Shown piece after piece: positions 42,208 to 51,697 of a DNA stretch of 64,000 bases (the first letter of the stretch is position 1; each line of letters starts with the position of its first letter). The translations under genes and the position numbers were made by a program. The notes beneath the pieces were generated by a model. The model ran no database searches and was not told the origin of the DNA. It saw nothing but the letters and a program-made list of their open reading frames with translations. Source of the stretch: Clostridium_AD sp050717535 (GTDB lineage Bacteria; Bacillota; Clostridia; Clostridiales; Clostridiaceae); contig NZ_JBOITM010000068.1 in the NCBI RefSeq assembly GCF_050717535.1, positions 83,404-147,403 on the forward strand, written 5' to 3'.

Positions 42208-42522
42208 TTAATATATTGGCCTACAGTATTCTAGATATTTAGGATTCTTACCCTTTGTAATAGTCATATAAATATCCTTTATATTTTGTGTAACTTGTCC
42301 AGTTTTACCCGAACCAATTATTCTTCTATCAATATAAATTATTGGAGTAACCTCCATGTCCGTACCACTAAAGAATACTTCATCCGCCCCATAAATTTCG
42401 GCTCTAGAAATACTTCTTTCAACTGTATCAATCCCAAATTCTTCTTTAGCTATTTTCATTACAGTATCTCTTGTTATTCCCTCTAATATATCATCACTTG
42501 GAGGTGGTGTTTGGGAGTACAA
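42208..42522 (-). pseudogene. ilvE: ilvE remnant: C-terminal third of a branched-chain aminotransferase
   Basis: An intact frame of about 104 codons encoding only the end of a class IV aminotransferase. TPPPSDDILEGITRDTVMKIAKE, ERSISRAEIYGADEVFFSGT, VTPIIYIDRRIIG and GKNPKYLEYCRPIY align with the last third of IlvE, which is about 300 residues. The catalytic lysine and the N-terminal two thirds are missing. The sequence upstream does not continue the protein. It is therefore a non-functional fragment left by deletion, next to a leuD remnant. Confidence 0.85.
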
Positions 42523-42629
42523 TATATTGCAAGTCTATTATCCTCATCAAGAAGTGTTGGACTTAATCCATTTTAACCTTTGTGAGGTAAAAGTAGGCCA
42601 ATTAATTATGGCAAATCTTGACTTAGTTT

Positions 42630-42776
42630 TAGGTAATGATATAACAACACCAGTAGCTATAAATAGTTCAACAAAATGGGTATAGAACATGCTCTATTAC
42701 CAGCAACCATTATGTCACCATAATTAACTTTAATAACAAAATCCTTATCAATATCTTCCATGCAATGAGTGCCAGC
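42630..42776 (-). pseudogene. leuD: leuD remnant: 3-isopropylmalate dehydratase small subunit fragment
   Basis: Read on the minus strand from 42776, the frame gives AGTHCMEDIDKDF, then VIKVNYGDIMVAGN, the conserved middle of LeuD. At about 42690 a 2-base loss shifts the frame. The next bases still resemble the REHAPIAIKATGV region if the shift is corrected. Stops follow within a few codons. The start of leuD is missing because the neighbouring gene ends 14 bp away. About 100 bp of unassigned sequence separates it from the ilvE fragment. Confidence 0.7.
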
Positions 42777-42789
42777 CTAAAATCATCAT

Positions 42790-43515
42790 CTATGCCTTTG
42801 ACCCAAAAATAGCTACATTTTGATTATCCAAAACAAATTTATTATCTTCCCATTTTAGTGTATTCAAAATATAACCCAGTGAATCAGCATTATATCTTCC
42901 AGCTATCTTTTGATATGCCAAAAGCTCATATACTTTATTTGAATCGAAATCCACAGGATATAAACCACTTAAAGGATTAACAAATCCACTGATTGGGCTT
43001 TTTAGCCTTCCGTCATCATAATATATTTCATTTAAATAATCAGTTCCCTTATTAGATATATCTATAATGTATTTTTGATTGTTTTTCACACTGACAACCT
43101 GAACCTTATAGTTGTCTTTATAAGTAACATTGTATTCATATTGCTGGTTATATAAATTAAAATCAAACAATAATTGTACTGTGTTATTAATAAATGAGTA
43201 AATGTAGTAGTACATAATCCCACCACTACCACCGGTGTTAATACCTATTAAGATATCATCTACAGTATTTCCTGTAAAATCCCCCAAAATCAGAGTAGGG
43301 TTATATCCAGCATTTTCGCTAAGTACTATACTATTAACTCCACCTGTCCTACCATCTTGTATTACAAGTGTTATATTTTGAATAAATGGGCTGTCTGGCA
43401 TCTTTATACCTGTTAAATATATATTGTCAGGTATTCTATTTCCGTTTACGTCTCCCTGTGCATAGGCTACAATGCTAGAATTTATCATATCAGCTCTAAA
43501 ATAACTATTATACAT
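42790..43515 (-). CDS. VCBS/FG-GAP-like repeat protein
   Basis: A 241-residue beta-rich protein without a signal peptide or membrane segment. Two calcium-loop-like repeats stand out, GDVNGNRIPDNIYLTG (about residues 21-36) and GDFTGNTVDDILIGINTGGSGG (about 77-98), each of the D-x-N/T-G-N-x-x-D-D/N type found in FG-GAP/VCBS propeller blades. The rest has regular strand-turn-strand spacing. Similar cytoplasmic or spore-associated proteins occur in clostridia, but I cannot assign a role. It follows the ABC exporter genes on the same strand, with a 114-bp gap. Confidence 0.75.
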   Translation of the reverse strand: MYNSYFRADMINSSIVAYAQGDVNGNRIPDNIYLTGIKMPDSPFIQNITLVIQDGRTGGVNSIVLSENAGYNPTLILGDFTGNTVDDILIGINTGGSGGIMYYYIYSFINNTVQLLFDFNLYNQQYEYNVTYKDNYKVQVVSVKNNQKYIIDISNKGTDYLNEIYYDDGRLKSPISGFVNPLSGLYPVDFDSNKVYELLAYQKIAGRYNADSLGYILNTLKWEDNKFVLDNQNVAIFGSKA

Positions 43516-43629
43516 AACTGCTCCTTTTTATTACATGCTTTATATAATAACTTATGAGCTAAAAAGTAAACTGTTCCAACAAAAAAATCTTCGCTATATA
43601 CAAATATTCTTTTTCTTATAAATGTTCTC

Positions 43630-44304
43630 TTAAGACGTAATAATTCCATCTGCTATTTCAATTATTCTGTCTGTCTTTTTTGCTATTCTTTCATCGTGAG
43701 TTATTATTATAAAAGTAGTTCCAAGACTTTTATTTATATCTCTAAATATATTGTAGATATTCTCTGACGCATTAGAATCCAAATTTCCTGTAGGCTCATC
43801 TGCCAGTATTATCTTAGGACTATTCATAAGTGCCCTAGCAATGGCAACCCTTTGCTGCTCTCCTCCTGACAAATCATACACTTTATTCTTTTTAACGTTT
43901 GGAAGTCTCACTAGTTCAAGAAGTTCTTTTGCTTTTTCACGGGCTTTTCTAGAACAAAATGATTTTTTTATAGTTTGTGGCATTAGCACATTTTCAATAG
44001 CATTAAACTCTGGTAATAAATAATGAAATTGAAATACGAAACCTATTTCCTTATTTCTAATTGAAGCTAAGGCCCTTCTACTCATTTTGTCTATTATTTT
44101 ACCATCCAATTGCACTTGTCCACTCGTAGGCTTATCTAACATGCCTATTATATTTAATAAGGTAGTCTTACCACTTCCTGATGCTCCTATAATAGAATTA
44201 AAGGAACCCTTATCAATAGTTAAATTTATGTTATCTAATACCTGTGTTTTCACTTTTTTCCCATAAATTTTATTAATATTTTTTAATTCTATAATACTAT
44301 CCAT
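43630..44304 (-). CDS. ABC transporter ATP-binding protein, MacB/LolD type
   Basis: A 224-residue ATPase with Walker A GASGSGKTTLLN, the Q-loop FQFHYLLPEF, signature LSGGEQQRVAIARAL, Walker B IILADEPTGNLDS and the switch His in ITHDERIA. The sequence style (PTSGQVQLDGK) is that of MacB/LolD/FtsE-like ATPases that drive mechanotransmission. It overlaps the permease gene by 8 bp, forming one exporter. Substrate unknown. Such pairs often export peptides or give antibiotic resistance. Confidence 0.95.
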   Translation of the reverse strand: MDSIIELKNINKIYGKKVKTQVLDNINLTIDKGSFNSIIGASGSGKTTLLNIIGMLDKPTSGQVQLDGKIIDKMSRRALASIRNKEIGFVFQFHYLLPEFNAIENVLMPQTIKKSFCSRKAREKAKELLELVRLPNVKKNKVYDLSGGEQQRVAIARALMNSPKIILADEPTGNLDSNASENIYNIFRDINKSLGTTFIIITHDERIAKKTDRIIEIADGIITS

Positions 44305-45454
44305 TTTTTATGACCTCCACAGGTGTTAATTTAAAGGATTTTATAGATGGGAAAAATGCTGCGAGTGTTGCTGCTATTATATCAATAATAGACAATTTAA
44401 TTATAAAACTATAATTAATAACTATAGTAACTAAAGGCAACCCCCCACCTGTTGCACTTGTAAATTTATTAAAGCCTCTTATATATAAATAAGTTAATCC
44501 CACACCTATACAAGTACCAACTACACCTAATATAAAAGCTTGAATTATGAATACAAAGCCAGCAGAACCATCTTTTATTCCCATTGCCTTTAAAATACCT
44601 ATTTCCTTGTATTTCTGAACTACACTTATACTCATTATGCTTATAATACTTAAAACAGCTGCAATCATTACACTAAGTTGAATTATTACACTGCATACTT
44701 TTTCACCCATTATGGCACTTACTAACATCTTGTTTTGAACTTTCCAATTTTCTATCTTTAAATTCTTATCCGAAAGCCCTTTTTCTATTTTTCCTGCAAT
44801 AATATCTGCATTATAAGGATCACTTGTAGATAATTCCAATGATGTTGCCGCATCACCAAAACCCGCTAAATCTTGAGCATATTTTAAATCTATAATAACT
44901 AGTGTTTTATTAACCTTCATTGTATTAAAATCATAAAGTCCTACCACTTTTAGGACCTTTTTCTTTCTATCTGCAGTTATTATATAAATATCATCATTTA
45001 TCTTTAAGCCTAATTTTTCACTAAGCTCTTTTCCAATCAATGCTTCTCCAGTATTTTTAATTGCTCTTCCCTTATAAATTTTATCTTTTATATTATATAG
45101 GCTATCCAAATCTTTAGAAACAAAACCTCTAACTTGTATTGGTTCATACATATGATTGAAATTAATAGATGCATTGTACTCCACTACTGGTGCCACTGAT
45201 GTTACTTTATTATCCAGTTTCTTAATTTTATCTTGCACTTTATGATAATTTTCTATTGTCTTATTCTTAGGATAGATTGTTATATGCGTTGAATTACCAA
45301 CGACTTTATCCAATAGTGAGGTTTCAAGTCCCATACTTAGTAGCCCGACGAATATTTGTACTGATATACCTATGGCAATTCCTAAAATTATTACTAATGT
45401 TTGAATTTTACTATTTATTAAAAATCTCCAGGCTATTTTTAATGCTGTAAACAT
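44297..45454 (-). CDS. ABC transporter permease, FtsX/MacB family
   Basis: A 385-residue membrane protein. The first membrane helix (SKIQTLVIILGIAIGISVQI) is followed by a roughly 225-residue extracellular MacB-type periplasmic core domain (GKELSEKLGLKINDDI inside). Three C-terminal helices carry the FtsX pattern (LSIISIMSISVVQKYKEIGILKAMG, then GVVGTCIGVGLTYLY and a final SIIDIIAATLAAFFPS). This is the four-helix layout of MacB/LolC permeases. Works with the overlapping ATPase. Confidence 0.92.
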   Translation of the reverse strand: MFTALKIAWRFLINSKIQTLVIILGIAIGISVQIFVGLLSMGLETSLLDKVVGNSTHITIYPKNKTIENYHKVQDKIKKLDNKVTSVAPVVEYNASINFNHMYEPIQVRGFVSKDLDSLYNIKDKIYKGRAIKNTGEALIGKELSEKLGLKINDDIYIITADRKKKVLKVVGLYDFNTMKVNKTLVIIDLKYAQDLAGFGDAATSLELSTSDPYNADIIAGKIEKGLSDKNLKIENWKVQNKMLVSAIMGEKVCSVIIQLSVMIAAVLSIISIMSISVVQKYKEIGILKAMGIKDGSAGFVFIIQAFILGVVGTCIGVGLTYLYIRGFNKFTSATGGGLPLVTIVINYSFIIKLSIIDIIAATLAAFFPSIKSFKLTPVEVIKNG

Positions 45455-45735
45455 ACTATCTAGCCTCCGCCATGTTCCTTATTTTTAGAATTTTATAATA
45501 ATTTAATGATTATTCCGAAAAAAATATAAACTGTTAGTGTTAATTCTATCATAAAACGACATTTTATTTTATAAACAAACAATTAATTCACTGCATAAAG
45601 TTTCAAATTCATTAGAATATACAGTCCATATTAAGTGTGCTTTATAAGTTTATATAAATTGTATTTAATGGTATAATATTGATTAGAAATAAGGGGTATT
45701 AGTTAAATTATACGTAGTAATTGAGAGGTGTATTT

Positions 45736-46230
45736 ATGAAGTATTTTACATTAGACCTATGGCGAGGGAGTAATAGTGATTCCGAGAAAATTATAGATGA
45801 ATCAATCGCTGAATGGAATAAAAATGCTAAAGCCTATAATGAGGTTTTTGAGTCAATACAAAATAGATTTTCTAAAAAATTTTTAAAGTCGTATTTATGT
45901 AATGAACGTTTTCATGATTATACTATTAAAAACATCAAAATAAATAATAAAGATAAACGGGGAGAAAACCCCATGTCAATTGATATATTTATTACATATA
46001 GTCTTATTACATGGAAAATCACTTATAAAAATGTAGTAAAATTTAGTATTAACTATGAACAATGGGAAGGTGAGGGTACTTGTATAGGCTTTGATGATTG
46101 GGGATATGATGAATTTATTCCAGTAAATGAAGATATTTTATCTCATGAAATTCTTTTTGTTTCAGGAGCTACCATTTTAATATATTTCAAAAACAAAAAA
46201 ATTCTATTATCTAAAGTAAACGATGATTAA
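45736..46230 (+). CDS. DUF4085-like protein of unknown function
   Basis: A 164-residue soluble protein beginning KYFTLDLWRGSN, a start typical of the DUF4085-type family in clostridia and bacilli. It continues with HDYTIKNIKI and ends in HEILFVSGATILIYFKNKKI, which also matches my memory of that family. The ATG at 45736 is chosen because GAGAGGTG precedes it. No catalytic motif is evident. Monocistronic, between two minus-strand units. Confidence 0.7.
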   Translation: MKYFTLDLWRGSNSDSEKIIDESIAEWNKNAKAYNEVFESIQNRFSKKFLKSYLCNERFHDYTIKNIKINNKDKRGENPMSIDIFITYSLITWKITYKNVVKFSINYEQWEGEGTCIGFDDWGYDEFIPVNEDILSHEILFVSGATILIYFKNKKILLSKVNDD

Positions 46231-46269
46231 GAGATAATACTCTTGAAACAAGAAAATTCAAATCAATTA

Positions 46270-47091
46270 TTATTTTTTCATTAATATTTGAATTTGTCCT
46301 AAAGACATCTCCTTACCATCATTCCCAACCCTAGTCATTATATATATTTCATAAAATTCTCCACTTACTTCAATATTATGTTTATCTATATACTCAACAA
46401 GACTTTTATAATACTTGCTGGTATCATTGTAATCATCATCAAAATTTAATGTTATATATTCTCCCTTCGGAAGTGTTATTAAATTAATAACATCTTTTGT
46501 AACATCCTCTGAAACACTAATTAACATATTATTATATATTAGTTCATCATATTTTTTTATATCTTGGTATGATACAGCAAAAGCAAGTTGTTTATGTGAG
46601 TTACTATATTTTTGTTCCAAAGACACTAATATCTCACTTAAATTTATTTCAAACTCTTCTGTATATCTTTTTGTATTACTATATTTAATAAATTTTCTTT
46701 CCTTATTATATTTGATAAAAACATCATCAATACCTTCTTTTAAAGAATTTTTTATGTTTTCCTCAAGAAAAGCAATATTATTTTTTACTATGTTAAATTC
46801 TTTTATTTTAGTATCTATCATTTCCTTTTGCTTACTTATTATGTTAAGGATAGAATCAAAGGAAGTATAATTTTCTATTAATTCCTTTATTTCATCTAAG
46901 GATAATCCCATAGCCTTACACTGTTTTATTAAATCAAGTTTTACCAAGTGTTTAGCAGAATAATATCTGTATCTGCTCTTTTCATTTATATATGAGGGTT
47001 TTAATAATCCAACTTTATCATAATATCTTAATGTTTGAACTGATATATTTTGTAGCTTTGACATTTCTCCTATTGAAAAACTTGTGCCCAT
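46270..47091 (-). CDS. MerR-family regulator with GyrI-like ligand domain
   Basis: A 273-residue protein. Residues about 5-75 are a MerR DNA-binding domain: FSIGEMSKLQNISVQTLRYYDKVGLLKP and SRYRYYSAKHLVKLDLIKQC, then MGLSLDEIKELIENY. A coiled-coil dimerisation helix follows (about 80-120). The C-terminal 150 residues resemble the BmrR/GyrI-like effector domain. Such proteins bind cationic drugs and activate efflux genes. It lies 48 bp downstream of a MATE pump on the same strand, so it probably controls its own operon. Confidence 0.9.
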   Translation of the reverse strand: MGTSFSIGEMSKLQNISVQTLRYYDKVGLLKPSYINEKSRYRYYSAKHLVKLDLIKQCKAMGLSLDEIKELIENYTSFDSILNIISKQKEMIDTKIKEFNIVKNNIAFLEENIKNSLKEGIDDVFIKYNKERKFIKYSNTKRYTEEFEINLSEILVSLEQKYSNSHKQLAFAVSYQDIKKYDELIYNNMLISVSEDVTKDVINLITLPKGEYITLNFDDDYNDTSKYYKSLVEYIDKHNIEVSGEFYEIYIMTRVGNDGKEMSLGQIQILMKK

Positions 47092-47139
47092 ATCCTCACC
47101 TCACTTGTATTCCATAATTTTTATTTAATTACCTAAATT

Positions 47140-48444
47140 CTATTCTGCTAAAACTGCTTGTGTGGAAGTTTTTACATTTGCAATTAATTTTATTGTTATA
47201 AATGTTAAAGTTTCAGATACTGTTGCACTTATCCATATTCCATATATTCCAAAAATGCTTCCAAATAAAGTTAAGCATATTGGCAAAAAAATGACAGATC
47301 TACATATGCAACTTATATTAGAATATATTGGTTTTTCTATAGCTTGATAATATACAAGTGTATTTAGATTTAATCCTACTACAAAATAACTAAAACATGC
47401 TATTCTAAGAGCATTATATGCTAATTGTGCTATATATGGATCCCCTGTAAATATTCCTATAAGTTTCTGTCCAAAGACAAAACTTATCATAACAAAAGCT
47501 CCACTTATTATAGTTGATGATATACATGTTATTTTAAAGAATCCTATCAATTTTTCAGCATCTTTCTTTCCATAATTGTAACTTAAAAGTGGTTGAACTC
47601 CTAGTGTTATTCCATAAAGAACCATATATATATTTGTAGTTAAATAATTTAATATACTATATGCAGAAATTCCTATGTCCCCAACGTATTTAGCTAAAGC
47701 TATATTATGCAATAACACAATTATTGAATAACTTGCCTGCGCAAAGAATGATGGAAAACCTATAAGTGAAAACTCTTTAATAAGTTCCTTATCTATTTTT
47801 ACCTTTGCAAAAGTTAAACATCCTTTTCCTTTTAAGAAATGAGGTAATAACATACATACTGTAACTATTTGACCAAGTCCAGTAGCAATAGCTGCTCCTT
47901 TTATTCCAAAATCAAGTTGAAATATAAATACATAATCTAATATTATATTGGTTACAGCACCGCATATTGTAGAAACCATTGCAAGTTTTGGTTTTCCATC
48001 GTTTCTAACAAAACTACTAAGAACTATTCCTGCTAAATTAGGAATACAAAATAATGAGTAGAACCTTAAATACTCCACAGCCAAAGTTTGTAACCTATCC
48101 GTTGCTCCTAGCAAATTCACTATTTCCTCTGTAAACAAAGCACCTATTATACTTATTCCCACACTAATTATAATTAGGAACACAAATACTTGTCTAAATA
48201 TATTTACTGCCTTTTCAGTATTATTTTCTCCGAAATTTTTAGAGACTAGAGCTCCCCCACCTATTGCAAACATAGATGCCAGGCCAAACAACATAACTGT
48301 AAATGGCAACACTATGTTAACCGCTGCTAATGCCGAATCCCCAACACCTTGTCCTACGAATATTCCATCGATAACTGTATATAAAGAAGAAATAAACATT
48401 GCGATTGCTGACGGAACAGCATATTTTAAAAATCTTTTTGTCAT
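47140..48444 (-). CDS. MATE family efflux transporter
   Basis: A 434-residue membrane protein with twelve hydrophobic segments. The opening FLKYAVPSAIAMFISSLYTVIDGIFVGQGVG and the mid-protein ITLGVQPLLSYNYGKKD are typical. It is a drug/cation antiporter whose likely inducer-sensing partner is the MerR-type gene just downstream. The ATG at 48444 follows AGGGTGGATATAT. It is only distantly similar to the MATE protein at 5831-7204. Confidence 0.93.
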   Translation of the reverse strand: MTKRFLKYAVPSAIAMFISSLYTVIDGIFVGQGVGDSALAAVNIVLPFTVMLFGLASMFAIGGGALVSKNFGENNTEKAVNIFRQVFVFLIIISVGISIIGALFTEEIVNLLGATDRLQTLAVEYLRFYSLFCIPNLAGIVLSSFVRNDGKPKLAMVSTICGAVTNIILDYVFIFQLDFGIKGAAIATGLGQIVTVCMLLPHFLKGKGCLTFAKVKIDKELIKEFSLIGFPSFFAQASYSIIVLLHNIALAKYVGDIGISAYSILNYLTTNIYMVLYGITLGVQPLLSYNYGKKDAEKLIGFFKITCISSTIISGAFVMISFVFGQKLIGIFTGDPYIAQLAYNALRIACFSYFVVGLNLNTLVYYQAIEKPIYSNISCICRSVIFLPICLTLFGSIFGIYGIWISATVSETLTFITIKLIANVKTSTQAVLAE

Positions 48445-48571
48445 ATATATCCACCCTTTTTTATTATTTTCGCACTTTTCCTATTATAAACTATGTTGTT
48501 ACTATAGAGTCAAATTCTTTATTAATAGTAAAATGTGATATTAAATAATAACGTCAGGTGATAAAAATACT

Positions 48572-48619
48572 AAAACTAGAGGCCATATCTTACTTTTCTA
48601 AGATATGGCCTCTAGTTTT
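48572..48619 (-). terminator. Strong terminator after the TerD pair
   Basis: A 21-bp perfect inverted repeat (AAAACTAGAGGCCATATCTTA and complement) around a 6-nt loop, directly after the terD stop at 48624. Confidence 0.9.
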
Positions 48620-48623
48620 ATAT

Positions 48624-49223
48624 TTATTTTCTATATTTTTCAATAAGTCCTGTTAACGAGCCTTCATTAGTTCCTTCACCTATAGCTGAAAATTTCCACT
48701 CATTATTATGTCTATAAATCTCTCCTGTTATTAGTGAAGTCTTACCTGCATAACTTTCAGATAAATTGTATTTTAATAATTCTGCATTGTCTGTAGAATT
48801 TACAATTCTTATATATGCATTTTGAATTTGGCCAAAATCTTGATTTCTTTTAATACAATCATAAATATTAACAACAAATATTAATTTATCTACGTCCTGC
48901 GAAACTTTTGATAAATCTATAAGTATTTGTTCATCATCACCATTGCCATCACCAGTTCTATTATCTCCGGTATGTACTACACTACCACAACGGCTTTTCA
49001 AATTACCAAAATATATAACGTTTTCCATACCTTTAAGCTTACCATCTGTATTTATCATTAAAACTGAAGCATCGCAATCAATATCAGCAGCCTTTTTTTT
49101 GAATATACCGCCACCTGCTGGTGATGCTACTGCATCCCAACCTAGACCAACCATTAATTTCGATATTCCACTGTTTCCTTTTGTCAAATCAACCTTTTGT
49201 CCTTTTTTTAAATTAATACTCAT
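48624..49223 (-). CDS. TerD-family protein (second of two)
   Basis: A 199-residue beta-sandwich of the TerD (tellurium/stress) family: LKKGQKVDLTKGNSG at the start, then GLGWDA, DCDASVLMINTDGKL, and the Ca2+-binding acidic stretch HTGDNRTGDGNGDDEQI. The C-terminal FGQIQNAYIRIVN and WKFSAIGEG are also canonical. Proteins of this kind bind calcium and are linked to tellurite, phage and oxidative stress tolerance. It lies 31 bp after a related gene and both end at a shared terminator. No terB/terC/terA genes are adjacent. Confidence 0.93.
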   Translation of the reverse strand: MSINLKKGQKVDLTKGNSGISKLMVGLGWDAVASPAGGGIFKKKAADIDCDASVLMINTDGKLKGMENVIYFGNLKSRCGSVVHTGDNRTGDGNGDDEQILIDLSKVSQDVDKLIFVVNIYDCIKRNQDFGQIQNAYIRIVNSTDNAELLKYNLSESYAGKTSLITGEIYRHNNEWKFSAIGEGTNEGSLTGLIEKYRK

Positions 49224-49254
49224 TAAAACACCTTCTTTTCATTTTATAATTCAA

Positions 49255-49833
49255 TTAATTATTTATTCCAAAATTTGAACATAGTGCACCAAGTCCACCT
49301 TCGAAGCCACTACCAATTGCGTTAAATTTCCATTCAGATCCATTTCTATATAATTCAGCAACTATTACAGCTGTTTCTATACTATAGTCTTCTCCGAGAT
49401 CATATCTTATTAATTCTGCTCCAGTTTCTTCGTTGCATATTCTTATAAATGCATTAGAAACTTGTCCAAAGTTTTGTCTTCTGGTCTCTGCATCATTAAT
49501 AGTTACTGTAAAATCTATTTTTGTTATATTTTGTGGAACAGCAGATAAATCAACCTTTAACTGTTCATCATCACCATCACCATTACCAGTTAAGTTATCG
49601 CCTAGATGAGTAACAGAATTTGAAGCATGGTTTAAGTTATTATAAAAAATAAAATCTCCATCGCCAGTTACCTTTCCATTTTCGCCTAAAAGAAAAGCAG
49701 CAGAATCTAAATCGAAATCAGATCCACCATCATATTTATTTGTATCCCAACCAAGTCCTATAAGTACTTTTTTAAGGCCCGGATTTGATTTAGTCAAATC
49801 TACTTTTTGTCCTTTTTTTAAACTAACTGCCAT
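49255..49833 (-). CDS. TerD-family protein (first of two)
   Basis: A 192-residue TerD-type protein. The start is the ATG at 49833 behind GGGGAGGAATT, giving MAVSLKKGQKVDL. A longer in-frame start lacks a ribosome site. The core motifs GLGWDTNKYDGGSDFDLD, SAAFLLGENGK, HLGDNLTGNGDGDDEQL (calcium sites) and FGQVSNAFIRI are complete. It and its downstream neighbour share about half their residues and are a tandem duplication. The 250-bp upstream spacer probably holds the promoter, divergent from the DUF975 gene. Confidence 0.94.
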   Translation of the reverse strand: MAVSLKKGQKVDLTKSNPGLKKVLIGLGWDTNKYDGGSDFDLDSAAFLLGENGKVTGDGDFIFYNNLNHASNSVTHLGDNLTGNGDGDDEQLKVDLSAVPQNITKIDFTVTINDAETRRQNFGQVSNAFIRICNEETGAELIRYDLGEDYSIETAVIVAELYRNGSEWKFNAIGSGFEGGLGALCSNFGINN

Positions 49834-50087
49834 GTTAATTCCTCCCCTTCTTTGTTTATAATTCAAATTTAATTTGGTATTAGCATAAGCCTAATATTAT
49901 ATTAACATATAATTACAGGATATATGTTAATTTTGTATTAAGTTTTCCATATATCCACTATTTAAACTTAATCATTACAGATAAGAAAATATAAAGTAAC
50001 TTTATCTTGGCTAATATTGTTAATTCAATCATAAAGAGTTATGATTATACATATTAGGCAAAATAATTTATAAGAGGAGGATAACAA

Positions 50088-50852
50088 ATGTGGAGTCGTG
50101 AAGTCTTAAAAGATAAAGCAAAAGCTGTTTTAAAAGTTTCTTATTGGAGGGCATTTTGGGCTAGTTTGGTTATAGCAATTATTGGAGGAAACGAAAATAG
50201 TTCTTTTAACCTAAACTGGAATTCTGGTAACCGTACATCAACGAATGGATATACTCCTTTTCCTAAAATTATTACTAATATCTTCCCTTTTTTGCTTTTG
50301 ATTACCGTGACAATAATAATTGTTTTAATTATATTTGCAATAGCATTTCGTATATTAGTGGGTTATCCCCTTGAAGTTGGCGGAAGACGTTTTTTTGTGC
50401 AGTTATCACAAAATAAAACAGATCTAAATTATTTAGGATATGGGTTTAGTAGCGGAAGGTATTTTAATATTGTAACAACTATGCTATGGCGGACTGTTCT
50501 AACCTTTCTCTGGACCTTACTACTTATCGTTCCTGGAATTATAAAAACTTACGCATATAGAATGGTGCCCTACATTTTATCAGACAATCCAAATATTAGC
50601 TGCACTCGTGCACTAGAATTAAGTAATAAAATGACTGACGGTAATAAAATGGATATGTGGATATTAGATCTTTCATTTATCGGATGGTATTTATTAGGTA
50701 CCATATTACTTTTAGTTGGAGTATTGTTTGTAATGCCTTATGAAAATGCTACAAAAGCTGAATTGTATATAGAATTACGAAAGACTGCATTGGATCAGGG
50801 TATATGCAGCTATGATGAGCTTCAATTAAAGCAGCCTTTATATGTTGATTAA
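50088..50852 (+). CDS. DUF975 family membrane protein
   Basis: A 254-residue protein with about five hydrophobic segments. The N-terminal REVLKDKAKAVLKVSYWRAF and the conserved middle GYPLEVGGRRFF followed by NYLGYGFSSGRYFNIV are typical of DUF975 proteins. The motif LLLIVPGIIKTYAYRMVPYIL is the most conserved part. Function is not established. The ATG follows AGAGGAGGATAAC. It is transcribed divergently from the TerD pair and separated from the next gene by 111 bp. Confidence 0.85.
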   Translation: MWSREVLKDKAKAVLKVSYWRAFWASLVIAIIGGNENSSFNLNWNSGNRTSTNGYTPFPKIITNIFPFLLLITVTIIIVLIIFAIAFRILVGYPLEVGGRRFFVQLSQNKTDLNYLGYGFSSGRYFNIVTTMLWRTVLTFLWTLLLIVPGIIKTYAYRMVPYILSDNPNISCTRALELSNKMTDGNKMDMWILDLSFIGWYLLGTILLLVGVLFVMPYENATKAELYIELRKTALDQGICSYDELQLKQPLYVD

Positions 50853-50963
50853 TAATTCTTATCTATAGGGAGTGAAATTGACCCGCTTAATATTAAGTTT
50901 CCTAATAATTGAACGATAATATAAATACAGATTAATAATAAAAAAGGGGGAGTATTTAATTAT

Positions 50964-51656
50964 ATGAATATTATTGGAATTAAAGAGACTAACACTTCAA
51001 ATTACGTTGTCAAAAATGATACAAAAAAAGAAACCGATAAAAATGATGAAAATAATGGTACTTCAGAAATCAAAGGCATAACGCAAGATTTAAGGGCTGA
51101 TACCTTTGTTAAATCTACAAAGCAAGACGATATAAACTTAACCTATACCTTTGCACAAAAGAAACTTTCAACGAAAGAAGTTATAGCTTTAAAAGAGGGA
51201 CAAGAAAATATCAAAATCGATTTTATAAAAAAATTCATAAGTGATACAATAAACAATCAGAATAACTTGCTTAGAAAATCAACTGAAAGCGGAATTAATG
51301 AAATGTCAAAAGAAACTACAGATTTACTTACTAAAATATTTGGTTCTGTAGAAAATGCATATCCCAAATTGGCAACAACTCCAGAAGGTGCAAATGAGGC
51401 AATAGAAGAAGGTGGAGTATATTCTGTAACTGCAGTAGCTGACCGCATTATGGCTATGGCACAATCTTTAGCAGGAGATAATCCTGATAAGATACAACAA
51501 ATGCGGGTAGCAGTCGAAAAAGGATTTGCACAAGCAGGATTGGATTTTAAGGATGCAACAAGAAGTGATTTACCACAAATATGTAAAAATACTTGCTCTG
51601 AGGTTATGAAGAGATTTGATGAATTGCAGAATAAAACTAGTAGTGCAAATGAGTAA
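50964..51656 (+). CDS. DUF5610-like hypothetical protein
   Basis: A 230-residue hydrophilic protein without a signal peptide. The first 60 residues are low-complexity (Asn, Lys, Thr, Asp). The second half has EGGVYSVTAVADRIMAMAQSLAGDNPDKIQQM and VEKGFAQAGLDFK followed by TCSEVMKRFDE, resembling the DUF5610 pattern as I recall it. Function unknown. The ATG follows AAAAAGGGGGAGT. It ends at a terminator shared with the convergent oleate hydratase gene. Confidence 0.7.
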   Translation: MNIIGIKETNTSNYVVKNDTKKETDKNDENNGTSEIKGITQDLRADTFVKSTKQDDINLTYTFAQKKLSTKEVIALKEGQENIKIDFIKKFISDTINNQNNLLRKSTESGINEMSKETTDLLTKIFGSVENAYPKLATTPEGANEAIEEGGVYSVTAVADRIMAMAQSLAGDNPDKIQQMRVAVEKGFAQAGLDFKDATRSDLPQICKNTCSEVMKRFDELQNKTSSANE

Positions 51657-51661
51657 TCGCA

Positions 51662-51697
51662 AAAAGGGATTTCTGTTGAGAAATCCCTTTTATTTTT
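51662..51697. terminator. Terminator between the DUF5610-like and oleate hydratase genes
   Basis: AAAAGGGATTTCT/AGAAATCCCTTTT perfect 13-bp stem, GTTG loop, T-rich tail on the plus side. A very similar hairpin ends the TetR gene at 54153. Confidence 0.88.
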
